DNA of 28,410 bases from DASZBR01 sp035943935 (GTDB lineage Bacteria; Pseudomonadota; Gammaproteobacteria; DASZBR01): assembly GCA_035943935.1 (NCBI GenBank), contig DASZBR010000011.1, forward strand, positions 1-28,410. Direction: 5' to 3'. The notes under the pieces are model-generated. The model worked only from the letters and a program-made list of their open reading frames with translations. It did no database searches and was not told where the DNA came from. Below, piece after piece: positions 16,974-24,914 of the stretch (its first letter is position 1; every line of letters starts with the position of its first letter). Both the position numbers and the translations under genes were made by a program.

Positions 16974-18412
16974 AAAAATAAACCTATGAGCATTAAAATT
17001 AAAATAGGCCAATTACCGAAGGTAATCCACGGTGTTGTTCCACCCATGGCTTGAACGCTGGATGTAATAAACGCCGGTTGATTTTCGGGGGCAGATGCTA
17101 CGATATTTCCAAATGGATCAATCACGGCAGTTTTGCCGCTGTTGGTTGCGACTAACATATAACGCTGTGTCATTTCTGCACTGAGTTGTGCAATCTGACG
17201 ATGTTGCGCAAGGGCTTCGGATTGATCAAACCAGGAATCATTACTCATCGTAACTAATATTTCTGCTCGCGGAAGATCTGTTCGTAATAAATGCGAATAC
17301 GCTATTTCATAGCATATAAATGGCGCAACACTCATGCCTTGTACGCTCAATAAATGTTGTACTTGCGGACCGGGTGTAAAGCTCGACATCGGCAAATTAA
17401 AAAAACCAATTAATCCGCGTAAATATTTTTCCAGCGGAACGTATTCGCCGAACGGCACAAGATGGCGTTTGAGATATTCACCATGACCATCGCCGACCAC
17501 AATTGCGCCATTGTAATATTTATTGTTTTTATAAATAGGAATTCCCGTAATAATGGCTGTTTTATGTTGCTCGGCTGTTTTGTTGAGGTCTTCTAAAAAT
17601 GGCTTTGCATCCACATTTAACATTGTTATGGCCGCTTCAGGCCAGATAATCATTTTGCTGTCTAAATGTTGGGCGGAAAGCGCTTCGTAGGTTTTCAATG
17701 ATTTATAGGCTTGATGCGGATCCCATTTTGTCATCTCGGGAATATTGCCCTGTATTAATGTTATCGGAAAGGGTTCAGAAATAGGGTGAGTCCATTGAAT
17801 ATAATTTAAGCAGTATCCAGCAGACCAGATTAAAACAAATAAAATACCGCTTAATATTTTTTTGTTATTTTTGCATAAATTATAAAATAAGCTGGCCGTA
17901 AAAACAGTTAAGAAAGATAAGCCATATACGCCAACAATCGGCGCATAGCCCTTTAGAAATAGATTATTAGTCTGGGATTGACCGAGTAATAGCCAGGGAA
18001 AGCCGGTGAAAAACCAGCTGCGGATCCATTCGAAAATTACCCATAAACATGCAAAACCAAAAAAAGCATTTATATATTTTTTGTAGACATAACACATGAC
18101 GGCTGGAAACATTGCCAAAATACCAATAAATCCTGCGGTAATTATTCCTGCAATAATAAAATTGGTATTTCCATAGGTATCAATGCTGATATAAATCCAA
18201 TACGCACCAAATCCAAAAAATCCCAGGCCATAGACTAATCCACGTAATAAAGCTTGTTTGGGAGAAATATTGTCCAATAAAAATAATAATACTACGGGAG
18301 AAAGTATCGCTAGACCTTCAAATCCAACGGGCGCAAATGCCATTGGTAATATGGCACCGGCAATAAAGGCTATTAAAAATGGAATGAATTGGGATGAGAT
18401 CACTCGACTCAC
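16970..18412 (-). CDS. lnt: Apolipoprotein N-acyltransferase
   Basis: Lnt transfers an acyl chain from phospholipid to the N-terminal cysteine of lipoproteins at the outer face of the inner membrane. The 480-residue protein has about six hydrophobic helices in residues 1-205, then a nitrilase-like domain. The catalytic triad is Glu259 (in IIWPEAAI), Lys315 (in GEYLKRHLVPFGEY) and Cys367 (in FICYEIAY). A final helix lies at the C-terminus. The family is about 510 residues, so it is full length. It overlaps corC upstream and rlmH downstream by 4 bp each. Confidence 0.96.
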   Translation of the reverse strand: MSRVISSQFIPFLIAFIAGAILPMAFAPVGFEGLAILSPVVLLFLLDNISPKQALLRGLVYGLGFFGFGAYWIYISIDTYGNTNFIIAGIITAGFIGILAMFPAVMCYVYKKYINAFFGFACLWVIFEWIRSWFFTGFPWLLLGQSQTNNLFLKGYAPIVGVYGLSFLTVFTASLFYNLCKNNKKILSGILFVLIWSAGYCLNYIQWTHPISEPFPITLIQGNIPEMTKWDPHQAYKSLKTYEALSAQHLDSKMIIWPEAAITMLNVDAKPFLEDLNKTAEQHKTAIITGIPIYKNNKYYNGAIVVGDGHGEYLKRHLVPFGEYVPLEKYLRGLIGFFNLPMSSFTPGPQVQHLLSVQGMSVAPFICYEIAYSHLLRTDLPRAEILVTMSNDSWFDQSEALAQHRQIAQLSAEMTQRYMLVATNSGKTAVIDPFGNIVASAPENQPAFITSSVQAMGGTTPWITFGNWPILILMLIGLFL

Positions 18413-19215
18413 AAAACATTTCTCCTGACACGCAACAATCGAATTCGACGATTGTCTGCATGCAAGACTTTAAAACGAAAACCTTCAAAGGTAATATTTT
18501 CACCACGCTTGGGTAAATGTCCAAGCGTTTTCAATAATATACCGCCAATGGTATCAGCCTCTTCATCATCAAAATTGGCGTTAAAGTAGGTATTAAATTC
18601 TTCTATGGGTGTCACCGCTTTGACGATGTACGTCGTTTCGCTGTGTTTTTTAATAAAATTTTCATCATCGAAATCATGCTCATCTTCAATATCACCGACG
18701 ATCTGTTCTAATACATCTTCAATGGTGACTAATCCTGACGTACTGCCGTATTCGTCGACCACAATAGCCATGTGTTGATGATTCACGCGAAATTCTTGTA
18801 ACAAGGTATCTAAGCGTTTACTTTCTGGAATAAAAGACACCGGGCGTAAAATATCCCGCAATTTAAAATTTTTCTGATTTTTATACAAAGTCGCAATTAA
18901 ATCTTTGACGATTAAGATGCCAATAATTTCATTGGGTTCATCACCAACTACGGGTAATCGTGAATGGCCTGCTTGAATGACAATGGGAATGGCTTGTTCG
19001 AGAGTATAATCCGCATCAACGGTGACCATTTGCGCACGCGGAATCATGATGTCGCGTGTTTGCATATCGGAAACTTGTAATACCGCTTCGAGCATCGCGA
19101 GCGTTGATTCATCAAACAAGGCTCTTTTTTGCGCGTCTTGTAACAGACGTAGAAATTGTTCTTGATTTTTTGCTTTCAAAAATAATTTTTCGCGTATCCG
19201 CTGTAGCCATACCAT
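18409..19215 (-). CDS. corC: CBS-domain protein CorC (YbeX)
   Basis: CorC is a cytoplasmic CBS-pair protein associated with magnesium and cobalt efflux, also linked to ribosome metabolism as YbeX. The 268-residue protein shows a first CBS domain (about 48-110, with TRDIMIPRAQMVTV and AGHSRLPVVGD), a second (about 118-175, with HQHMAIVVDEYGSTSGLVTI) and a C-terminal CorC/HlyC domain (about 195-268, EADTIGGILLKTLGHLPKRG). No membrane helices are present. It is positioned 5 bp after ybeY and overlaps lnt by 4 bp, the normal gammaproteobacterial order. Confidence 0.95.
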   Translation of the reverse strand: MVWLQRIREKLFLKAKNQEQFLRLLQDAQKRALFDESTLAMLEAVLQVSDMQTRDIMIPRAQMVTVDADYTLEQAIPIVIQAGHSRLPVVGDEPNEIIGILIVKDLIATLYKNQKNFKLRDILRPVSFIPESKRLDTLLQEFRVNHQHMAIVVDEYGSTSGLVTIEDVLEQIVGDIEDEHDFDDENFIKKHSETTYIVKAVTPIEEFNTYFNANFDDEEADTIGGILLKTLGHLPKRGENITFEGFRFKVLHADNRRIRLLRVRRNVL

Positions 19216-19220
19216 AGCCG

Positions 19221-19628
19221 TTATTCCTTGTAGGGGTTTCCAAAACCTAACTGATGCAACAATTTAATTTCAAGAGATTCCATTTTTTTAGCGTCTTTAT
19301 CTGTTTCGTGATCGTAGCCCATCAGATGCAATAAGCCATGAACAATTAAATGCGCCCATTTTTCTTTAGTGGGAATCAACTGCGCACATAACACAATGTC
19401 GCCCATAATTATGGGATTAGTTTCATACACGAAAGACAATACATTGGTGGGATAATTTTTATCTCGATAAGAATGATTGAGTTCAGCACTTTCTTTTTTA
19501 TTAATGATTCTGATAGTAATTTCAGCTTTTTTGTTTTTTAGAACCTGTGTAGCGATTTTTTTGATGAGAGGTGTGCTGGGAATGTTTTTGTTTTTGCTGA
19601 TTTTTTGAATATGAATAGCCTGGGTCAT
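19221..19628 (-). CDS. ybeY: Endoribonuclease YbeY
   Basis: YbeY is a metal-dependent endoribonuclease needed for 16S rRNA 3'-end maturation and ribosome quality control. The zinc-binding motif HGLLHLMGYDH is present with His97, His101 and His107. TNVLSF and GDIVLC are further family marks. Length is 135 residues (E. coli 155). Its ATG overlaps the miaB stop as ATGA. In most gammaproteobacteria ybeZ (phoH-like ATPase) lies between miaB and ybeY; here it is missing. Confidence 0.95.
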   Translation of the reverse strand: MTQAIHIQKISKNKNIPSTPLIKKIATQVLKNKKAEITIRIINKKESAELNHSYRDKNYPTNVLSFVYETNPIIMGDIVLCAQLIPTKEKWAHLIVHGLLHLMGYDHETDKDAKKMESLEIKLLHQLGFGNPYKE

Positions 19629-20944
19629 GAAATCATTTCGCCTTGTAAAGAGACGCGTTTAATATCCGTGATTTTTACAGGAATGATTTGGCCAATTAAA
19701 TCAGGTGTGCCCTTGAAATTAACTATACGATTACTTTCGGTTCGGCCGGTCATATCTAATTCACTTTTTTTCGAGGCGCTCTCGACTAATATATGTTGCG
19801 TTGTGCCTAACATGGCTAAACTGTGTTGGTCCATTTGATTAACCAATTTTGCTTGTAATAGTTGTAATCGTGCTTTTTTAATGTCATCCGAAATGTTGTC
19901 GGGCATGATGGCTGCCGGAGTTCCGGGACGTTTGCTGTAAATAAAGCTATACGAATTATCAAAATTAATATCTTCGACTAATTTCATTGTACCTTCAAAA
20001 TCTTCGTCTGTTTCATTCGGAAAGCCGACGATAAAGTCAGAGGTAATACTGATATCCGGTCGAATTAATTTTAATTTTTGAATTTTGGATTTAAATTCTG
20101 AGACAGTATAGCCGCGTTTCATGGCAGCTAATATTTTGTCCGAGCCAGACTGAACAGGTAAATGTAATTGATTCGCTAATTTAGGTTCTGTTGCAAAAGC
20201 TTGTATTAATCTATCTGAAAATGCGAGAGGATGAGAAGTCGAAAATCTAATTCTTAATATATTGTCTATAGCGCCAATATAATTAATTAATAGTGCGAGA
20301 TCCGCTATTTCGCCATTGTGCATTTTACCGCGATAATCATTAACATTTTGACCCAAAAGAGTCACTTCTTTTACGCCTTGTTCTGATAATGCATAAACTT
20401 CTGCAATCACATCATCAAACGGCCGGCTAATTTCTTGGCCACGAGTGAAGGGCACAACGCAATAACTGCAATATTTACTGCAGCCTTCCATAATAGAGAC
20501 ATAGGCTTTTACGCCTTCTGCGCGTGGGGCAGGTAAATGATCAAATTTTTCAATTTCAGGAAAGCTAATATCAATCACAGGTCGTCTTTTTGAAATAACT
20601 TCATCTAACATTGCGGGAAGACGGTGAAGAGTTTGCGGGCCAAAAACAATATCAACATAGGGTGCGCGACTGCGAATAGTATTACCTTCTTGACTCGCGA
20701 CACATCCGCCGACGCCAATAATAAGGTCTGGTTTATTTTCTTTATGTTCACGCCATACGCCCAATTCAGAGAAAAACTTTTGTTCGGCTTTATGTCGAAT
20801 AGCGCACGTATTAACGAGAAGGATGTCTGCTTCGGCAGGATCTTTCGTCATTTCGACGTTGTGAGATTTTCTTAAAACGTTGGCCATAGCAGATGAGTCG
20901 TACTCATTCATTTGGCAGCCATAGGTTTGGATGAACAGCTTCAT
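19625..20944 (-). CDS. miaB: tRNA-2-methylthio-N6-dimethylallyladenosine synthase
   Basis: MiaB is a radical-SAM methylthiotransferase that converts i6A37 to ms2i6A37 in tRNA. The N-terminal cluster cysteines are Cys10 (IQTYGCQMNEYDSS), Cys47 and Cys81; the radical-SAM motif is Cys155-x3-Cys159-x2-Cys162 (EGCSKYCSYC). A TRAM domain closes the protein. Length from the chosen ATG is 439 residues. A GTG at 20986 would add 14 residues, but a TATAAT box sits across that extension, so the ATG at 20944 is preferred. It is the first gene of the eight-gene operon. Confidence 0.96.
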   Translation of the reverse strand: MKLFIQTYGCQMNEYDSSAMANVLRKSHNVEMTKDPAEADILLVNTCAIRHKAEQKFFSELGVWREHKENKPDLIIGVGGCVASQEGNTIRSRAPYVDIVFGPQTLHRLPAMLDEVISKRRPVIDISFPEIEKFDHLPAPRAEGVKAYVSIMEGCSKYCSYCVVPFTRGQEISRPFDDVIAEVYALSEQGVKEVTLLGQNVNDYRGKMHNGEIADLALLINYIGAIDNILRIRFSTSHPLAFSDRLIQAFATEPKLANQLHLPVQSGSDKILAAMKRGYTVSEFKSKIQKLKLIRPDISITSDFIVGFPNETDEDFEGTMKLVEDINFDNSYSFIYSKRPGTPAAIMPDNISDDIKKARLQLLQAKLVNQMDQHSLAMLGTTQHILVESASKKSELDMTGRTESNRIVNFKGTPDLIGQIIPVKITDIKRVSLQGEMIS

Positions 20945-20977
20945 ATATATAAGGTATCTCGTGCGAATGGGAGCTGG

Positions 20978-20983
20978 ATTATA
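20978..20983 (-). promoter_or_regulatory. Candidate -10 box of the miaB operon
   Basis: A perfect TATAAT on the minus strand stands 33 bases before the miaB ATG. With 17 bp spacing the -35 position reads GGCCCA, so the -35 is poor. It is divergent from the PmrA-type promoter at 21040, with about 57 bp between the two elements. Confidence 0.5.
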
Positions 20984-21039
20984 CACGGGATGGAGGGGGG
21001 TGGGCCATGCCCAGCTTTTGTCGACTTTTTTCTGGTCCC

Positions 21040-21072
21040 GTTAACAAATCCTTAAGGTTTTAGTGGTAGAAT
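21040..21072 (+). promoter_or_regulatory. PmrA-type box and -10 box of the gene at 21105
   Basis: GTTAAC at 21040-21045 and CTTAAG at 21051-21056 are half-sites with an 11 bp period; TAGAAT follows at 21067-21072, 10 bp after the second half-site. Geometry matches the boxes at 185 and 23943 to the base. The first half-site is the weakest of the three (GTTAAC). Confidence 0.65.
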
Positions 21073-21104
21073 AGCCTCTAAACCAGAACCCTTAGAGGTT
21101 AAGT

Positions 21105-21848
21105 ATGGATGAACTGTTAAGACCCTTGTTCCCTTTAGTGATGCGTCACTTGGAGCTAGGCGACCAAAAAAAGGTTTCTGAACTGTCCAAAAAATTTAAC
21201 GACTGGTCGTATGGCTCCCCACAATGGACAGCTGATCAGTCTATAAATATAGAAGCAATACGCAGTGAACTTACTCAACTGTATACCGATTATTCTCGAA
21301 GAACCCGTAAAGACAAAGATATGGTCGCAAACGCAGCGGCTCTTCAACGTCAAATTCCAAGTGGGATAGATGAACTTCTCGATACACATTCCACGCTTTT
21401 TGGCAGATCCTTTGTTGCGAAAGTAAAACAAGATCCTGCAAGCTTTGTTAAATCGGGAAATCTTACGCCAAGAGTCGTTGCTGTTTTGGAACAAATTCCT
21501 GAAGCGGCAATTGCTGCAATTGATCTGGAGCTCTCCACATGCCAGTGTCCGATGGATGTGATCAAGTTGCATGAAGAAGGAAAATTAGAAGACTTTATTA
21601 ATGAAAATAGAACCAAAATAACCAAAGAATATAAATTAGAACAGGAATTGTTCGGTGAAGGGGATTCCGGCGAACCAGACGATAAAATGTTGCTGGAATT
21701 TGCGTCAACTTCGGTCAAAGATTATTACGCAGCTCAGATCACTGTGAAACAAAAACAGCTTCTTGCCTTGAAGCAGGACCTTGCCAAAAATCTTCCTTTA
21801 AAAGAACCTATTATTCATTCTGATCCCGCCTCACCAAGGAAAGCCTAG
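21105..21848 (+). CDS. Putative F-box-like protein, candidate effector
   Basis: This is a 247-residue protein. Residues 4-41 fit an F-box pattern: LLRP, Leu16-x3-Asp20, then seven positions on LSKKF (27-31) in the place of V-C-K-x-W, and a closing Trp41. F-box domains bind SKP1 in eukaryotic ubiquitin ligases, and F-box effectors are known in Legionella (for example AnkB and LegU1). The remainder is helical and unrecognised, and the protein ends in PASPRKA. A PmrA-type promoter with leader of about 26 nt drives it. Its last 38 bp overlap the convergent gene on the other strand. Without profile searching the F-box call is tentative; the gene itself is well supported. Confidence 0.8.
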   Translation: MDELLRPLFPLVMRHLELGDQKKVSELSKKFNDWSYGSPQWTADQSINIEAIRSELTQLYTDYSRRTRKDKDMVANAAALQRQIPSGIDELLDTHSTLFGRSFVAKVKQDPASFVKSGNLTPRVVAVLEQIPEAAIAAIDLELSTCQCPMDVIKLHEEGKLEDFINENRTKITKEYKLEQELFGEGDSGEPDDKMLLEFASTSVKDYYAAQITVKQKQLLALKQDLAKNLPLKEPIIHSDPASPRKA

Positions 21849-23310
21849 GACTTCTCGGAGCTAATGCTTCTCTTAAAAGCTCCTGTGCGATTTCTTGAGG
21901 TGATTTATCTTTTTCTCTTAATTTAAATGTCAGCAATAAACTTCTGTTGACGTGATCTCCAATAAGTTCTGTTGGATTATTACGAATTATCTCGAAATAA
22001 AAACTTTGCAGAAGCTTAATATGTTTGAGTTGCAAACGGGTGCAGCCAGTTTTGTTGAATACAGAAGGAATCAAATCCGGTGTATAGAGATTATTTTCAT
22101 TTTCGAAAATAATTTTGTACATTTTTTCCAAAATTTCGCGTTGTTCTAGCGGTGTAAAATGTGCAAGTACTCTACCTAATGTTTCAGCATCCAAACGATT
22201 GTTTTCACCTAATAATCTATTGCCCACAAAAAATAACTTTTCGTATGCATCACCAAGTGCGAGCAGTGCTCGTCCTGTGATAGGCGCTTGTGTGATAACG
22301 CGGGTAGTTTCCTGTTCGGGGCCGGATTCTGGATCTGATATAGAAAGGGCGTAATAGTCTTTTGCTAATACCTCATAGAAAGTTCTCTCTGGATGTGAAA
22401 TTTTCTTGCCATATTCGGCGTAATATCTCAAAACGGATGCCTTATCATGCTGTAAAATTTCAGCCAATATAGCGTGAATTTCGGCTGTAAACGTAAAAGG
22501 AGTGGAGGCGAGGTGGTCAACTTCTTGGACGAGTTTAATGTATTGCGCTTCTTCAGCGACTAATCTCGCATTGAGATCAGGGCTTAATCTTCCAGCGTTA
22601 CATAAAGCTGTACGCAAACCGATATAGCGTTCACGAAATTCATCGACACGAAGTTCTATAGCACTGGCTTTAGGAAGCAGTGGATAAATATGTGAATTTG
22701 GAAATTGGAGACTGTGGCAATGTACATACAGTGCGATAGCATTTCCGGTACGTTTGAGTGTAGCGAGTCTCTCTTGTTCTTTTTTGCGATAATCTTCGCA
22801 ATATTCTCTCGCTGCAACGGTATTTTTTTCATCTGATTGAGGTGCTACATAAGAAGGTATTGCGCAAGCGATAGTATCGGGAATCCACTCACATAAACGC
22901 TCAAAATACTCACCATCTTCGTCGTTGCTAAGAGAATGAAAAAATCCTAGTGTTCCTGAAATAAAGGCATGTAATTGTCTAAAAAAAGCGGCTTTTTCTT
23001 TTTCTTCCAAATCTACCGTATCAAACTTTACGTTTTCACTCAGTTGAGTGAGTAGGGCGCGTCTTTCTTCTGGCGTATAAGATTTTTTTAATAAGTAACA
23101 TACGTGTATAAATTCGGCGGCAGCATCCATGACGTTTAAAAAACGGAGAAGATTGTACTCTTTAGCATGTTCTGAGAGGAAGCTTTTGAAGAGTTCTTGT
23201 ACAAAATTAGTCCAGCAAACTTTTACGTCATCGTAATTTGCTTGTTTGTCTTCTTCCCGTAGTTCAGCTGACGTACGTTCTAAAGGTCTGTCTTTATCTG
23301 GATCTTCCAC
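21811..23310 (-). CDS. Helical protein of unknown function
   Basis: About 499 residues, rich in alpha-helix and charged residues, with no recognised domain, signal peptide or membrane segment. I place the start at GTG 23310 because GAGGGG lies 9 bases upstream and the opening GTG-GAA-GAT matches other genes here. A longer frame begins at GTG 23436, but its first residues (GRARHGLAP) are encoded by the palindrome at 23397-23417 and are likely not part of the protein. A TATACT-like box is found at about 23360 on the minus strand. The C-terminus has APRSPRLSLV and overlaps the end of the gene at 21105 in antisense. It is an accessory-island gene, a possible effector by context only. Confidence 0.75.
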   Translation of the reverse strand: MEDPDKDRPLERTSAELREEDKQANYDDVKVCWTNFVQELFKSFLSEHAKEYNLLRFLNVMDAAAEFIHVCYLLKKSYTPEERRALLTQLSENVKFDTVDLEEKEKAAFFRQLHAFISGTLGFFHSLSNDEDGEYFERLCEWIPDTIACAIPSYVAPQSDEKNTVAAREYCEDYRKKEQERLATLKRTGNAIALYVHCHSLQFPNSHIYPLLPKASAIELRVDEFRERYIGLRTALCNAGRLSPDLNARLVAEEAQYIKLVQEVDHLASTPFTFTAEIHAILAEILQHDKASVLRYYAEYGKKISHPERTFYEVLAKDYYALSISDPESGPEQETTRVITQAPITGRALLALGDAYEKLFFVGNRLLGENNRLDAETLGRVLAHFTPLEQREILEKMYKIIFENENNLYTPDLIPSVFNKTGCTRLQLKHIKLLQSFYFEIIRNNPTELIGDHVNRSLLLTFKLREKDKSPQEIAQELLREALAPRSPRLSLVRRDQNE

Positions 23311-23395
23311 GTCACACGCCCCCTCTCTAATTAATCTTAAGCCTAAGTATAACCGATAAAACGGTGTTGTGGGGGCTTTGTCCCTAGGTTGAGTA

Positions 23396-23417
23396 GGGGC
23401 GAGGCCATGCCTCGCCC
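23396..23417. repeat. Palindrome GGGCGAGGC-CAT-GCCTCGCCC
   Basis: A perfect 9 bp inverted repeat with a CAT loop (23397-23405 / 23409-23417). It belongs with the palindromes at 23911 and 25405 in a small family with the core (G)GGNCGAG. It lies between the divergent genes at 23310 and 23502. Confidence 0.7.
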
Positions 23418-23501
23418 GTCCTAACGCCTCTCCCACAATCCAAAATATGGTCTATACCTTATATATAGGGAATTGGCCCTAGGGTTAGAAAGGAGAGTGT
23501 C

Positions 23502-23687
23502 ATGAAGCACGATAAATTAGCTGCTCCAAAAGGGGTGGCGGAAAAAGTTGAAGGAAAAGCACCAGTCAGTGACAAAGAAATGAACGACTTACTTTCCATG
23601 TTGCGTTCAGTGGACCATGACCACGGGCATGGGCATCACGATGCTAGTCACCATAATTCCAAAGTATCACATGGTCGTCGAAGATAA
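23502..23687 (+). CDS. Small histidine-rich protein
   Basis: This 61-residue protein has an acidic/basic N-terminal half and a His-rich tail (DHDHGHGHHDASHHNSKVSHG followed by basic residues; quoted portion shortened to DHDHGHGHHDASHH). The cluster of about ten His with Asp suggests binding of a divalent metal such as Ni, Zn or Cu, but no family was recognised. A strong AAAGGAGAG lies 5-8 bases before the ATG. The next gene follows after 11 bp with its own RBS, so the two form a small operon. Confidence 0.75.
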   Translation: MKHDKLAAPKGVAEKVEGKAPVSDKEMNDLLSMLRSVDHDHGHGHHDASHHNSKVSHGRRR

Positions 23688-23698
23688 GGAGAAGTGCC

Positions 23699-23902
23699 AT
23701 GAGTAGCGAAAGCAAGGATAAGGATGATATCAGTGGGTTGGGTAAGTATGGAGTTATACAATTAGCTCGATTGCTACTGTATTTACCCGCACGACCAGTA
23801 TCATTTAATAAGCCTGAGGTTACACCGACACCATCTGCTACACCGCGTACAGTAGAGGTCACGCCGACTCCGTATCAATCTCCACGTACGCCACGGAAGT
23901 AG
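23699..23902 (+). CDS. Small Thr/Pro-rich protein
   Basis: This 67-residue protein has one amphipathic stretch (about 15-30, YGVIQLARLLLYLP) and a tail containing two copies of VTPTP-x3-P[R]T (EVTPTPSATPRT and EVTPTPYQSPRT) ending PRK. AAGGAGAAG precedes the ATG. It is co-transcribed with the His-rich gene. The TP/SP-rich tail resembles eukaryotic proline-directed phosphorylation sites. The function is unknown. Confidence 0.65.
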   Translation: MSSESKDKDDISGLGKYGVIQLARLLLYLPARPVSFNKPEVTPTPSATPRTVEVTPTPYQSPRTPRK

Positions 23903-23910
23903 TATCCGTA

Positions 23911-23932
23911 GGGGCGAGATAAATCTCGCCCC
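23911..23932. repeat. Perfect palindrome GGGGCGAGAT-AA-ATCTCGCCCC
   Basis: A perfect 10 bp inverted repeat with a 2 bp loop, 8 bp after the stop of the gene at 23699. No T tract follows, so it is not a canonical terminator, though an RNA hairpin could protect the mRNA end. It belongs with the family at 23397 and 25405. Confidence 0.75.
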
Positions 23933-23942
23933 CGCGTCGTTT

Positions 23943-23975
23943 GTTAAGAAAACCTTAAGGTTTGGTCGTTACAAT
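23943..23975 (+). promoter_or_regulatory. PmrA-type box and -10 box of the gene at 24016
   Basis: GTTAAG at 23943-23948 and CTTAAG at 23954-23959 have an 11 bp period, and TACAAT follows at 23970-23975, 10 bp after the second half-site. Bases AAGAAAACCTTAAGGTTT are shared exactly with the promoter at 185. Predicted transcription starts near 23982, leaving a leader of about 34 nt. Confidence 0.7.
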
Positions 23976-24015
23976 AGCCCGATACGATTGAAGCCCAAAA
24001 CACGAGACTAATTAT

Positions 24016-24900
24016 ATGAAAGATAATATATCCTTGATTCAACAAGCAAAGACACGTAAGGCATTTCAGAAGGTCATGACGCAATTAAATGCTTTAGATG
24101 ATAGAAAAATTTTGGATGAATTGCTTAAAACTAAAACAGAAAAAACAGGTAAATTTGAACACGAGTATTCATTGCTGTTTTATATTAATGAACAGATTAG
24201 TCCACGGTATCTTGAGAAAAGGTATCCGAAGATTTATGCCGCTGCCACGCTTATTAATACTCCACAAAAAATAGATCTGTGTAACACGATTATTGCTGCA
24301 ATGGCTGAAGGCGATGAGAAAAAAACGGATAGGCATTGCCTTACATTAGGGCGTTTTGTTCGCGAAGGATTACATCCCGATTTAGTGTCTTGTGACAGTT
24401 TGATTACATCAGCGAAAGCATGTGATCGGCATGCATTAATCCTTTTTAAAATGGGTTTCGCCGCAAGTCAAGAAACGTGTATGTTGTTAGCCAAAAAAAT
24501 GATTTGTCTTACTGCAGATGAAGATGCCACTAAAGTAATTGATATGCTAAGTCGTATCGACAAACGTTATCCCGATGTAATTCAACGTGATGAATTATTC
24601 GTCGAAGCGTTTGATCAACGTAATGTTGCGGCGATTAATTGGTTGCATGATAAAAGAGAGGAATACAAGACTGCAAAAGCGCAAGAAAAAGAGTTACAAG
24701 ATTTTTCTTTTGGTAAAAAAAAGAAGAAGAACAAAAGCAGGGAAGAAAACTGTGAAACAAATGCTGCAGTAGAAAAAAAAGAAGTGGGGATTGGATATCA
24801 ATTAGCTGCACGGAAAGACAGTCCGCGAAATGCGATTGCTGAGCCAGGCCATGCGTTAGTCAATATTGCTAAAGAAGTATTAAACGAATGTAGTATGTAA
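24016..24900 (+). CDS. Lys-cluster protein, candidate effector
   Basis: This 294-residue helical protein has no recognised domain. Residues about 105-215 have a helix-turn-helix rhythm (LGRFVREGLHPD, LILFKMGFAAS) that may be degenerate ankyrin-like repeats. A basic run, GKKKKKNKSR (about 234-243), fits a monopartite nuclear localisation signal. It carries a PmrA-type promoter, and the next gene begins 14 bp downstream, so they probably form an operon. The C-terminus (EVLNECSM) is not obviously of known signal type. Effector status is inferred. Confidence 0.8.
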   Translation: MKDNISLIQQAKTRKAFQKVMTQLNALDDRKILDELLKTKTEKTGKFEHEYSLLFYINEQISPRYLEKRYPKIYAAATLINTPQKIDLCNTIIAAMAEGDEKKTDRHCLTLGRFVREGLHPDLVSCDSLITSAKACDRHALILFKMGFAASQETCMLLAKKMICLTADEDATKVIDMLSRIDKRYPDVIQRDELFVEAFDQRNVAAINWLHDKREEYKTAKAQEKELQDFSFGKKKKKNKSREENCETNAAVEKKEVGIGYQLAARKDSPRNAIAEPGHALVNIAKEVLNECSM

Positions 24901-24914
24901 GGAGCTGAAAAATT

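Noticed and set aside
23311..23436. N-terminal extension of the minus-strand gene to GTG 23436
   Set aside because: The extension is encoded by the 23397 palindrome; a good RBS and GTG-GAA start exist at 23310.
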